This document shows positions 49,568 through 57,143 of a stretch of 64,000 nucleotides of DNA, one piece after another (the stretch's first letter is position 1; every line of letters starts with the position of its first letter). Position numbers and translations under genes: made by a program. The DNA comes from Paenibacillus peoriae KCTC 3763 (lineage in GTDB: Bacteria; Bacillota; Bacilli; Paenibacillales; Paenibacillaceae): positions 744,001 through 808,000 of the forward strand of contig NZ_AGFX01000011.1 in the NCBI RefSeq assembly GCF_000236805.1, written 5' to 3'. The notes below the pieces were generated by a model. That model ran no database searches and was not told the DNA's origin. It saw only the letters and a program-made list of their open reading frames with translations.

Positions 49568-51053
49568 CGTGCGCAGGGCGCCGATTGTGGCCGCTCTGTT
49601 GATTGGCGCGTTTGTCGCCATTTTAAACCAGACATTAATTAGTGTGGCTCTACCCAAAATGATGAACGATCTGAATGTAGATGCCAACGTGGCCCAGTGG
49701 CTTAGCACGGGTTTTATGCTCGTGAACGGAGTGTTGATCCCGGTGACCGCATTTTTGATTGCCCGTTTCTCCACCCGCAAATTGTTTATTAGTGCGATGA
49801 TTATTTTTTCAATAGGTACGCTGTTGTGTGCTATAGCACCAAGTTTTAGTATTCTGCTGATTGGACGGCTTATTCAGGCCGCAGGTGCAGGCATTATGAT
49901 GCCTTTAATGATGGTCGTTATCTTGAACATCTTTCCGATAGAGCGCCGTGGAAGGGCGATGGGCACACTCGGGATTGCGATGGGCTTTGCCCCAGCCATT
50001 GGACCAACCCTATCAGGTTATATTGTTCAAAATTATGATTGGCGGGTATTATTCTGGATTATTTTGCCGATTTCAATCATTTCGGTGATCATTGGGGCTG
50101 TTTTTCTGAAAAATGTAACGGAGCAGTCTAAGCCTAAGCTGGATATTCCGAGCATCATTCTATCTACACTCGGGTTTGGCGGATTGTTATATGGCTTTAG
50201 TGATGCGGGAACATCAGGCTGGGGAAGTGTCCCGGTTTTGTCTACGCTTATCGTTGGGACGATTGCGCTTATCCTGTTTATTGCCCGCCAACTGAAGGTT
50301 GATGAACCGATGCTGGAGTTCCGTATTTTTAAATACGATGTGTTCAGCTTGACGACGATTATTAATGTTATTGTGACGATGGCTTTGTACGCTGGTATGA
50401 TATTGCTGCCGATTTATTTGCAAAATATTCGCGGTTTTTCGCCGCTCCAGTCCGGTATGCTCATGTTGCCGGGAGCGATTCTAATGGGGATTATGTCTCC
50501 GGTGACGGGAGTGATCTTTGACCGAATCGGAGCGCGCTGGTTGTCTGTCATCGGCTTGTTGATTATGGTTGTGACAACTTGGGAGTTTACACGGTTGACC
50601 GAATCAACCACCTATTTGACACTGTTAATAAATTACACGGTACGGATGTTTGGGATGTCATTGCTGATGATGCCGATCCAGACAGCCGGCTTGAATCAGC
50701 TTCCGCAACGATTAAATGCGCATGGTACGGCGATGAGTAACACGCTGCGTATGATTTCCGGCTCCATAGGGACGGCAATTCTGGTGACGGTGATGTCGAC
50801 CCAAACCAGCAACCGTCTGACAACGATGGTTGCATCCGAAGGACTCAACGTTACGAACAAAGCGGAGATGCTGGCAGCAGGCAATCAGGCTACGATTTAT
50901 GGTATTAACTCGGCCTTTATCATTGCAACTCTGCTGAGTGTGACAGCTCTGATTTTAGCGTTTTTCATCAAAAACACGAATGCTCAAAACACTCAACCAC
51001 GTCAACAACTGGTGAACAGCAAGCAAGGACAAACCGTGGTTTCCTCGTCATAA
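49536..51053 (+). CDS. DHA2-family MFS drug exporter (marR-linked)
   Basis: A 505-residue proton-driven exporter with 14 membrane segments. The family motif appears near the N-terminus (ALLIGAFVAILNQTLISVAL), motif A-like GMLMLPGAILMGIMSPVTGV, and the proline-rich motif C region GIAMGFAPAIGPTLSGYIVQ. Similar to LmrB/MdtP of Bacillus. The TTG at 49536 overlaps marR by 32 bp and has AAGG 12 bases upstream; an in-frame ATG at 49551 is the alternative. Substrate unknown, likely an antibiotic or similar amphiphile. Confidence 0.92.
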   Translation: MSSPQMTLPGNVRRAPIVAALLIGAFVAILNQTLISVALPKMMNDLNVDANVAQWLSTGFMLVNGVLIPVTAFLIARFSTRKLFISAMIIFSIGTLLCAIAPSFSILLIGRLIQAAGAGIMMPLMMVVILNIFPIERRGRAMGTLGIAMGFAPAIGPTLSGYIVQNYDWRVLFWIILPISIISVIIGAVFLKNVTEQSKPKLDIPSIILSTLGFGGLLYGFSDAGTSGWGSVPVLSTLIVGTIALILFIARQLKVDEPMLEFRIFKYDVFSLTTIINVIVTMALYAGMILLPIYLQNIRGFSPLQSGMLMLPGAILMGIMSPVTGVIFDRIGARWLSVIGLLIMVVTTWEFTRLTESTTYLTLLINYTVRMFGMSLLMMPIQTAGLNQLPQRLNAHGTAMSNTLRMISGSIGTAILVTVMSTQTSNRLTTMVASEGLNVTNKAEMLAAGNQATIYGINSAFIIATLLSVTALILAFFIKNTNAQNTQPRQQLVNSKQGQTVVSSS

Positions 51054-51084
51054 GGAGGAGAGTACTGAAAAATTTTCCGCACAA

Positions 51085-51131
51085 AATAACCCGCAGTGCA
51101 TGTTTGTTTGATACATGCACTGCGGGTTATT
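51085..51131. terminator. Bidirectional terminator between the exporter and the pseudouridine synthase
   Basis: AATAACCCGCAGTGCATGT pairs with ACATGCACTGCGGGTTATT across a 9-base loop; one of the longest perfect stems in the window. Confidence 0.88.
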
Positions 51132-51183
51132 CTTGCGTATTGATTGACGATATCAAAAGCTACATGGAACAGGGCTTGTCCGC

Positions 51184-51930
51184 TTAATTTTCAGGCATAA
51201 TCATGCTCTCATAGAGCGACACAGGCCACTCGCTCCACGGAAATTGGGCGGGAGGCAGCGAGTGAAAGCTCATATCCTCTTTGCTGACTGGATGCGGTGC
51301 TCCGGCAAGCAAGGACCAGAGTGCGAGCTGTTGACCGGGGCGGCTCAGGCTGCCGCCATATTTTTGATCTCCGTAGAGAGGACAGCCGATCGCCTGCATT
51401 TGCACACGAATCTGGTGCGAGCGTCCGGTATGCAGTTGAATCTGGACCAGACTGAGCCCATCTACTTGCCCAAGCACGCGATACTCCAAAATAGCTTCCT
51501 TGGCACCAGCCGTACCGGGCCGAACAGCTTGAACGGTGTTCGTGCGGCTATCCTTTAGCAGGTAATGGGTCAGACGACCTTGCGGAGCTGTGGGAACACC
51601 ATTCAGGACGGCTGTATACATTTTGCGAAAATGACGACCTCGAACCGACTCTGACAGCCGCGAAGCAGCTTTGGATGTCTTGGCAAAGATCATGGCTCCG
51701 CCTACAGGGCGATCCAGTCTGTGAACCAGACCCAAAAAAACGTTGCCAGGCTTATTGTGTCTGATTTTAAGGTCTTCCTTGAGCAACGACAGCAGATCAG
51801 GATCTCCGCTGGCATCCTCTTGTGTCGGAACATTGACGGGCTTTACAACCGCCAAAACATGATTGTCCTCATATAAAACAGGAATATTTGGCTCTGCATG
51901 CCCGTGTCGGGTAAGTTCATCTGGAGTCAT
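51184..51930 (-). CDS. RluA-family RNA pseudouridine synthase
   Basis: An enzyme of 248 residues that isomerises uridine in rRNA or tRNA. The catalytic Asp is D73 in LGLVHRLDRPVGGAMIF, the RluA signature; further motifs are LQIQLHTGRSHQIRVQM-like (VQIQLHTGRSHQIRVQMQA) and PLYGDQKYGG. No S4 domain is present. The start chosen is ATG 51930 (GGGAGG upstream), 9 bp beyond the end of the methyltransferase gene on the same strand; a longer in-frame start at 51969 overlaps that gene. The target uridine cannot be told from sequence. Confidence 0.92.
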   Translation of the reverse strand: MTPDELTRHGHAEPNIPVLYEDNHVLAVVKPVNVPTQEDASGDPDLLSLLKEDLKIRHNKPGNVFLGLVHRLDRPVGGAMIFAKTSKAASRLSESVRGRHFRKMYTAVLNGVPTAPQGRLTHYLLKDSRTNTVQAVRPGTAGAKEAILEYRVLGQVDGLSLVQIQLHTGRSHQIRVQMQAIGCPLYGDQKYGGSLSRPGQQLALWSLLAGAPHPVSKEDMSFHSLPPAQFPWSEWPVSLYESMIMPEN

Positions 51931-51938
51931 AAAGGGAA

Positions 51939-52802
51939 TTAAGCCTCCCAGCGTCCGAGAATACCGCAAGGTAAATTCAATCCAGAACGCGTGATTGGTA
52001 ATCCGATTTCACCAGCGCTAATTTGCCCGCCGTATTTTTGTTGCATGGTCATGCTCAGCATGTTATGCAGTACGGTAGGGGAAATACCGGTGGTATAGGA
52101 GTTGATCAGCACAAACAACGGTTGATCCGAGATGATGCTCATGCAGGATTCCAGAAACGGATACAGGCTTTCTTCAAGCTTCCAGGTTTCTCCGTTTGGT
52201 CCGCGTCCGTAAGAAGGAGGGTCCATAATAATCGCATCATAACGGTTGCCTCTGCGCTGTTCCCGTTGCACGAACTTAAATACGTCATCCGTAATAAAGC
52301 GTACCGGACGGTCAGCCAAGCCGGACAAATGTACATTTTCCTTCGCCCACTGTACCATGCCTTTGGCAGCGTCCACGTGCACTACGCTCGCTCCGGCATA
52401 CGCTGCGGCAGTAGTGGCTCCCCCTGTGTAGGCAAACAGGTTCAGTACGGATATCGGTCTGCCTGCCCCTTTGATTTTATCCATCATCCAGCTCCAGTTC
52501 GCTGCCTGCTCCGGAAAAAGACCGGTATGCTTGAAACTGGTCGGTTTAATGTGGAATTTAAGCGGTCCGTAGCTGATCGTCCAGCGCTCAGGGATAGGCT
52601 TTTTCATGTCCCATTGGCCGCCTCCGGAAGAGCTGCGGTGGTAATGCCCATGAACATTGCGCCATTCGGCTGTTTCCTGGGTCAAAGGCCATATAATTTG
52701 CGGATCGGGACGACGCAGGACAATATCGCCCCAGCGCTCCAGCTTTTCGCCACCGCCTGTATCCATAACTTCATAGTCTTTCCATCCTTGTGCTACATAC
52801 AT
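51939..52802 (-). CDS. Class I SAM-dependent methyltransferase (RlmI/RlmK-like)
   Basis: A 287-residue methyltransferase of the rRNA cytosine methyltransferase-like group. The SAM-binding motif is ISVLNLFAYTGGATTAAAYA with VVHVDAAKGMVQWAKEN, and the motif IV is YDAIIMDPPSYGRGPNGETW, the DPPxxxR form. It lacks a PUA domain. The ATG at 52802 has AAGGATGG seven bases upstream. It is adjacent to and coupled with a pseudouridine synthase, so an RNA substrate is likely, though this is inferred from the pairing. Confidence 0.88.
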   Translation of the reverse strand: MYVAQGWKDYEVMDTGGGEKLERWGDIVLRRPDPQIIWPLTQETAEWRNVHGHYHRSSSGGGQWDMKKPIPERWTISYGPLKFHIKPTSFKHTGLFPEQAANWSWMMDKIKGAGRPISVLNLFAYTGGATTAAAYAGASVVHVDAAKGMVQWAKENVHLSGLADRPVRFITDDVFKFVQREQRRGNRYDAIIMDPPSYGRGPNGETWKLEESLYPFLESCMSIISDQPLFVLINSYTTGISPTVLHNMLSMTMQQKYGGQISAGEIGLPITRSGLNLPCGILGRWEA

Positions 52803-52962
52803 GTACAATCCATCCTTCAGCAGTCATTTCAGGATCCCGGCAGCACGCTGCACAAAATCCCCATATGGAGTCTATTGTACAACAAAGCTTAACAACAATC
52901 GAATGATTCCATCAAAGTAGCAGGGCGGAGGACAGAACAAAAATATTTTTTTCAGATGTACT

Positions 52963-53070
52963 TGTAATTAGAGCGCTTCCATATTAAAATGAAGTCAATC
53001 CCACTTGTACGTACAACTATTCCATTTTTCAGTACATTAATGAAAAATGGAATGGATTGTACGTACATAA
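52963..53070 (+). promoter_or_regulatory. araA control region: promoter, cre-like site and two AraR boxes
   Basis: TTGTAA (52963-52968), 16 bp, TAAAAT (52985-52990) is a likely promoter. A cre-like sequence TTAGAGCGCTTCCA overlaps the spacer (52968-52981). Two AraR boxes follow: ACTTGTACGTACAACT (53003-53018) and GATTGTACGTACATAA (53055-53070), both carrying the TTGTACGTACA core. Between them is a perfect 13 bp inverted repeat (53019-53031 with 53041-53053). Expected: AraR repression relieved by arabinose, and CcpA-mediated glucose repression. Confidence 0.8.
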
Positions 53071-53131
53071 TAATTTTTTTTATGACACTGCTGCAATTAT
53101 ACTTATTTCCTGACAGGAGGAATTTTGAATT

Positions 53132-54613
53132 ATGAAACCGTTTAAATTTTGGTTTGCTACAGGAAGCCAGCATTTGTATGGACCCGAAACGCTTGATCAG
53201 GTACAAGAGCATTCCCGCAAAATTGTAGAAGGATTGAACCGTAGTGGTCATCTGCCGTTTGAAGTTGTATTGAAACCTGTACTGACGAATTCCGACTCAA
53301 TCCGTCGTTTGATTATTGATGCGAATGGGGATGACCTGTGTGCAGGGATTATTACCTGGATGCATACGTTTTCTCCAGCGAAGATGTGGATTGCCGGCTT
53401 GACTCGTTTGGCGAAGCCTTTGCTGCATCTGCACACTCAATTTAACCGTGATATCCCTTGGGATAGTATCGACATGGATTTTATGAACCTGAATCAATCC
53501 GCACATGGTGACCGCGAATTTGGCTTTATCGGTGCCCGTTTGGGTGTAGCGCGCAAAGTGGTTGTTGGCTATTGGGAGGAAGAAGGAGTTCAAAAACGTA
53601 TTGGCAGCTGGATGTCCACAGCGGCTGCTTATAGCGAAAGCCAAAACCTCAAAGTAGCACGTTTTGGTGATAATATGCGTGAAGTTGCAGTTACCGATGG
53701 TAACAAAGTAACGGCTCAAGCCCAATTAGGCTGGTCGATCAACGGCTACGGCGTGGGTGATCTGGTTGAAATCGTTAATAACGTGACGGAAGGCGAAATC
53801 AGTGCATTGTTCGAAGAATACAATGAACTGTATGAATTGTCTGCAGCAGCGAAGCAGCCAGGAGCAGTTCGTGATTCCATTCTGGAACAGGCTCGTATTG
53901 AATTAGGCATGAAGAAGTTTTTGGAGGCTGGAGACTTCGGAGCCTTTACCACAACATTCGAGGATTTGCATGGACTGAAGCAACTGCCTGGTTTGGCTGC
54001 TCAACGTTTGATGGCTCAAGGCTACGGCTTTGGCGGTGAAGGTGACTGGAAAACAGCAGCATTGACGCGCCTGATGAAGCTGATGGCTAACAATGTGGAT
54101 ACTTCCTTTATGGAAGACTATACCTACCATCTAGCAGCAGGTAATGAACTAATTATGGGATCACATATGCTGGAGGTGTGTCCTACCATTGCTGTAAACA
54201 AACCGCGTATTGATGTTCAACCATTGGGTATTGGCGGTAAAGCCGACCCGGCTCGTCTTATTTTTGAAGGTAAACCAGGTAACGCACTTGTAGCGTCCAT
54301 TATTGAACTGAAAGGCCGTTTCCGTCTGATCATTAACCAAATTCAGGCTGTGGAAAACAAAAATAATATGCCTAAGCTGCCTGTAGCCAGCGTTTTGTGG
54401 AAGCCAGAGCCTTCGCTCGAAGTATCCGCAGAAGCATGGATTCATGCAGGGGGAGCACATCATACGGTATTGTCCTATGCTGTAACCACTGAGCAATTGC
54501 TGGATTATGCTGAACTGACAGGCATAGAAGCTGTTGTTATTGATAACAACACGAATATTCGCCAGTTCCGTCAGGAGCTGCAATGGAATGAGTTGTACTG
54601 GCGCAACAAATAA
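53132..54613 (+). CDS. araA: L-arabinose isomerase
   Basis: Converts L-arabinose to L-ribulose with a Mn-dependent active site; 493 residues, usual length. Diagnostic segments are the N-terminal KPFKFWFATGSQHLYGPETL, the metal-site helices FGFGGEGDWKTAALTRLMK (a Glu ligand), MLEVCPTIAVNKP (a Glu ligand) and the histidine ligands in the region GNELIMGSHMLEV and IHAGGAHHTVLSYA. SD CAGGAGGAATTTTGAATT. It stands alone: no araB or araD follows before the terminator at 54674, so other arabinose genes must be elsewhere, yet the promoter carries the full AraR control. Confidence 0.97.
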   Translation: MKPFKFWFATGSQHLYGPETLDQVQEHSRKIVEGLNRSGHLPFEVVLKPVLTNSDSIRRLIIDANGDDLCAGIITWMHTFSPAKMWIAGLTRLAKPLLHLHTQFNRDIPWDSIDMDFMNLNQSAHGDREFGFIGARLGVARKVVVGYWEEEGVQKRIGSWMSTAAAYSESQNLKVARFGDNMREVAVTDGNKVTAQAQLGWSINGYGVGDLVEIVNNVTEGEISALFEEYNELYELSAAAKQPGAVRDSILEQARIELGMKKFLEAGDFGAFTTTFEDLHGLKQLPGLAAQRLMAQGYGFGGEGDWKTAALTRLMKLMANNVDTSFMEDYTYHLAAGNELIMGSHMLEVCPTIAVNKPRIDVQPLGIGGKADPARLIFEGKPGNALVASIIELKGRFRLIINQIQAVENKNNMPKLPVASVLWKPEPSLEVSAEAWIHAGGAHHTVLSYAVTTEQLLDYAELTGIEAVVIDNNTNIRQFRQELQWNELYWRNK

Positions 54614-54673
54614 GTAAAAACGATAAATAAGCAGGCTCCTTATAAAAGCTGCTTATTCATAGGTTGGATCAGC

Positions 54674-54702
54674 AAACAGCCGCATGTGATGCGGCTGTTT
54701 TG
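54674..54702 (+). terminator. Intrinsic terminator after araA
   Basis: AAACAGCCGCAT pairs exactly with ATGCGGCTGTTT around GTG, ending TTTT. Confidence 0.9.
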
Positions 54703-54748
54703 CGTATGTTTTTAGCATAGATAAAAGCTTTGTTCGAAATTAACATTT

Positions 54749-54767
54749 GACAATGAGAATCATTATC
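54749..54767 (+). promoter_or_regulatory. Fur box upstream of the flavodoxin gene
   Basis: GACAATGAGAATCATTATC matches the 19-base Fur consensus GATAATGATAATCATTATC at 17 positions. Iron limitation is expected to induce the flavodoxin gene. Confidence 0.8.
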
Positions 54768-54825
54768 AAATATTATTTGAGTAATAGGGAATGAAAGCAT
54801 CCCATATTTCAAGTAAAGGTGAGGG

Positions 54826-55284
54826 ATGAACTTGAGTAAAATTTTGATTGCTTATGCCAGTTTGACAGGTAATACTGAAGAAATTGCGGAATTGATTGCC
54901 GAGGGCGTTCGCCAAGCAGGCCATGAGGCAGAATTAAAGGCTTCATATGATTGCAACGCGCAGGAATTGCTCGATTATGATGGTTTCCTGCTGGGTGTAT
55001 ATACTTGGGGAGATGGTGAGCTTCCTGATGAATTTTTAGATTTTTACGAGGAAATGGACGAACTTGATCTGTCAGGCAAAAAGACGGCTGTATTTGGCAG
55101 TGGAGATACTTCTTATGAGCAATTCTGTGGTGCGGTTGATTTGGTGGAAGAAAAAGTTAAAGAACGCGGCGCTTCAGTGATTCAGGAGAGCCTGAAGATT
55201 GAATTCAACCCATTGGATGATGACAAGGAAAATTGCCGGGCCTATGGAAGACAATTTGCACAGGCGGGTATTGGAGTGTCCTGA
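54826..55284 (+). CDS. Flavodoxin
   Basis: A 152-residue FMN electron carrier. The phosphate loop is SLTGNTEEIAELIAEG (residues about 12-27) and the isoalloxazine-binding loops are VYTWGDGELPDEFLDFY and FGSGDTSYEQFCGAVD. It usually replaces ferredoxin when iron is scarce, which agrees with the Fur box 60-77 bp upstream. The ATG at 54826 follows AGGTGAGGG, and it is cotranscribed with the next gene after 20 bp. Confidence 0.95.
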   Translation: MNLSKILIAYASLTGNTEEIAELIAEGVRQAGHEAELKASYDCNAQELLDYDGFLLGVYTWGDGELPDEFLDFYEEMDELDLSGKKTAVFGSGDTSYEQFCGAVDLVEEKVKERGASVIQESLKIEFNPLDDDKENCRAYGRQFAQAGIGVS

Positions 55285-55304
55285 GATGAGAGTGAGGGAT
55301 AGGT

Positions 55305-56117
55305 ATGCGTAATAGCGATAGCTTAAGCGGTTATCCTCTTCTGCACGACTATCAGCTTGAGGAGATGTGGAGAACGCCGCAGCCAATCCATCCGTCACAG
55401 GCCAAACGCGGGCGTGAGGGCTGGAATTGGCGGCAGCGGGTTCAATATGCGGTAGGGCATGCGCTGAACGAATACTTTGGAATGGAAGTAGAGGTGCGGC
55501 GGGAAGTCCCCGTCCAGTATGTGCTGGAGAAATGGTGGCCCAGGCAGGCAAACGGCTTTGAATCGTTGTTCCACTATTGGGACATCAAAAATAAAGTGTC
55601 AGGCGAGCTGTCTAAAATATGTGCCTTAAACAAGGACCTGCTCACGCCAGTGATGCTGTATGAACAATTTTGTACGCCAGTGCCTGAACTCAAGGTCGAT
55701 ATTTCGCTGATTGTTCAGGTTGCCTGGCAGCTATCAGCCGGAGCCGATTCCTTACTGATTCAAAAGTATATGGTGGACTATAATCCTAATGTCATTCATA
55801 CATTTCAACATTTGACGAATGTATTTTGTCATTATGCATTTGGAGCGCTACCACAGCTTATTGAGGTATATTGTCTGCTGGAAGGCAAGAAGGTTCGCTT
55901 TATTCCAGGGCCCGCTTCTTTACAGCAATCTTTGGATTACGTACAGCTTTTGCGTGATTCCAGAGACGATGTGCATAGGAGCATAGCACGCTGCCATTGC
56001 GGAAATTGCATGGGACAGCCACGATCCCGAGATCATGGAACCGCCAAGAACAAAAAAGAGGAGCAGGAGTCCAAAAATTGCAAAGAACGGTCATTTGGGC
56101 CTGTGCTTTTCTCTTAG
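55305..56117 (+). CDS. Unknown protein with C-terminal CxCxxC, possibly PD-(D/E)XK-like
   Basis: A 270-residue cytosolic protein that I do not recognise with confidence. The N-terminal half has GWNWRQRVQYAVGHALNEYF and EVEVRREVPVQYVLEKWW; the middle has ELKVDISLIVQVAWQL and LIQKYMVDYNPNV, then TFQHLTNVFCHYAFGALPQL and IEVYCLLEGKKVRF. This order (E, D, D-Y-x, Q-x-x-x-Y helix, strand) resembles PD-(D/E)XK nucleases of the Cas4/AddB type, with Asn where the Lys would be. The tail has RCHCGNCMG then a Lys/Glu-rich, probably disordered end. RBS GAGGGATAGGT. It follows the Fur-boxed flavodoxin by 20 bp and shares its transcript, so iron-limited expression is expected. The nuclease idea is inference from pattern only. 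Confidence 0.6.
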   Translation: MRNSDSLSGYPLLHDYQLEEMWRTPQPIHPSQAKRGREGWNWRQRVQYAVGHALNEYFGMEVEVRREVPVQYVLEKWWPRQANGFESLFHYWDIKNKVSGELSKICALNKDLLTPVMLYEQFCTPVPELKVDISLIVQVAWQLSAGADSLLIQKYMVDYNPNVIHTFQHLTNVFCHYAFGALPQLIEVYCLLEGKKVRFIPGPASLQQSLDYVQLLRDSRDDVHRSIARCHCGNCMGQPRSRDHGTAKNKKEEQESKNCKERSFGPVLFS

Positions 56118-56162
56118 TGTGCTTGGAAAATACTTAAAATTCGAATTATTTTATTTCGTGAA

Positions 56163-56188
56163 GGGCCTTGGAGACAAGGTTCTTTTTT
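56163..56188 (+). terminator. Terminator after the flavodoxin unit
   Basis: GGGCCTTG pairs with CAAGGTTC around GAGA, then six T. Confidence 0.8.
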
Positions 56189-56406
56189 GTGAAAAAAATT
56201 TATGAAAAAAATGAAAATTTGTATTGCCTGAATAGATAAATATATCTATAATATTTCAATGTACGATATTTATATGAAAATATTTAAATATGAAGAAGAC
56301 GGGTTGTGAGCATAGATCGGCTTTTCCTATGTACATAGAATAAGTCCTGTCTTTTTGCATGGTATGTAGCCATGCGTATTTTACGTTCTAAATTTGGTTT
56401 AATGGC

Positions 56407-56432
56407 CTAATATTTCAATTTTAAAATATTAG
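56407..56432. repeat. Perfect inverted repeat before the efflux operon
   Basis: CTAATATTT (56407-56415) and its exact complement AAATATTAG (56424-56432) around an 8-base spacer, about 43 bp before the first gene. Size and symmetry fit an operator for a dimeric repressor such as TetR or MarR type. Confidence 0.55.
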
Positions 56433-56474
56433 CGTTGAATAATAAAAATTTTTTGGACAACAGGGGTGGAACAA

Positions 56475-57128
56475 GTGAGTAAGAAAACTGTATTGCCGAT
56501 TCTCATCGTACTGCTCATTCTGAGCGGCGGAGCTATTGGCTATTATTATTGGTATCAGGCAACACACTTTGTTAAAAGTGACGATGCGCGTATTCAAGCC
56601 GATCAGTATAAGGTGATGCCGCAAATTTCCGGAGAGATTAGCCATATTGATGTGGAAGAAGGCGATGTGCTGCAGCGAAATGAACCGATTGCCGAGCAGG
56701 ATGTATCGGGACTGGATGCAAGTATGATTAGCAAGTCTGTACTGCGTGCGCCGATTAACGGAACTGTGATTAAGATTTATTCAAAGGAGCACGAAATCGG
56801 AACACCGGGTAGTGCTGTAGCGACTATGGTTGATATGAACAGCCTGTATGTGTCCACGAATATTGAAGAAACCGATATTAACCGTATTAAACCAGGGCAG
56901 CTTGTTGATATTACGCTGGATGCAGCAGGTGACCAGGTCATTCAAGGTAAGGTTCGCAAAGTGGGCGAGGCTTCAAATGCAGTGTTTTCGCTCGTTCCTG
57001 CTGTGAACACAAGTGGTAACTTTAATAAGGTCACTCAACGTGTGCCTGTAGAAATTGCCGTGAACAAGCCAAAGGATTTGAAGCTCATTCCTGGAACGAA
57101 CGTGGAAGTAAAAATTCATACATCTTAA
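56475..57128 (+). CDS. HlyD/EmrA-type membrane fusion protein (short form)
   Basis: A 217-residue adaptor: one N-terminal membrane segment (VLPILIVLLILSGGAIGYY), the lipoyl/beta-barrel core from KSDDARIQADQYKVMPQIS through VEEGDVLQRNEP and SVLRAPINGTVIKIY, and a terminal barrel strand segment (VPVEIAVNKPKDLKLIPG). Unlike Gram-negative EmrA it has almost no coiled-coil hairpin between the lipoyl halves, as in other monoderm versions. The GTG at 56475 has AGGGGTGG seven bases upstream; a GTG three codons earlier (56466) overlaps that SD. First gene of an efflux operon with the MFS pump 15 bp downstream. Confidence 0.87.
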   Translation: MSKKTVLPILIVLLILSGGAIGYYYWYQATHFVKSDDARIQADQYKVMPQISGEISHIDVEEGDVLQRNEPIAEQDVSGLDASMISKSVLRAPINGTVIKIYSKEHEIGTPGSAVATMVDMNSLYVSTNIEETDINRIKPGQLVDITLDAAGDQVIQGKVRKVGEASNAVFSLVPAVNTSGNFNKVTQRVPVEIAVNKPKDLKLIPGTNVEVKIHTS

Positions 57129-57143
57129 AAAGGAGGGGTCCAT

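Larger units (their letters stand above)
56118..56474. other. AT-rich leader between the unknown gene and the efflux operon
   Basis: Contains a terminator (56163-56188), a second hairpin with T run (AAGACGGG/CCTGTCTT, about 56294-56356), a small stem GCATGG/CCATGC (about 56357-56375), and a perfect 9 bp inverted repeat at 56407-56432. The rest is strongly AT-rich. The successive hairpins suggest a regulated 5' leader in front of the adaptor gene. Confidence 0.5.
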
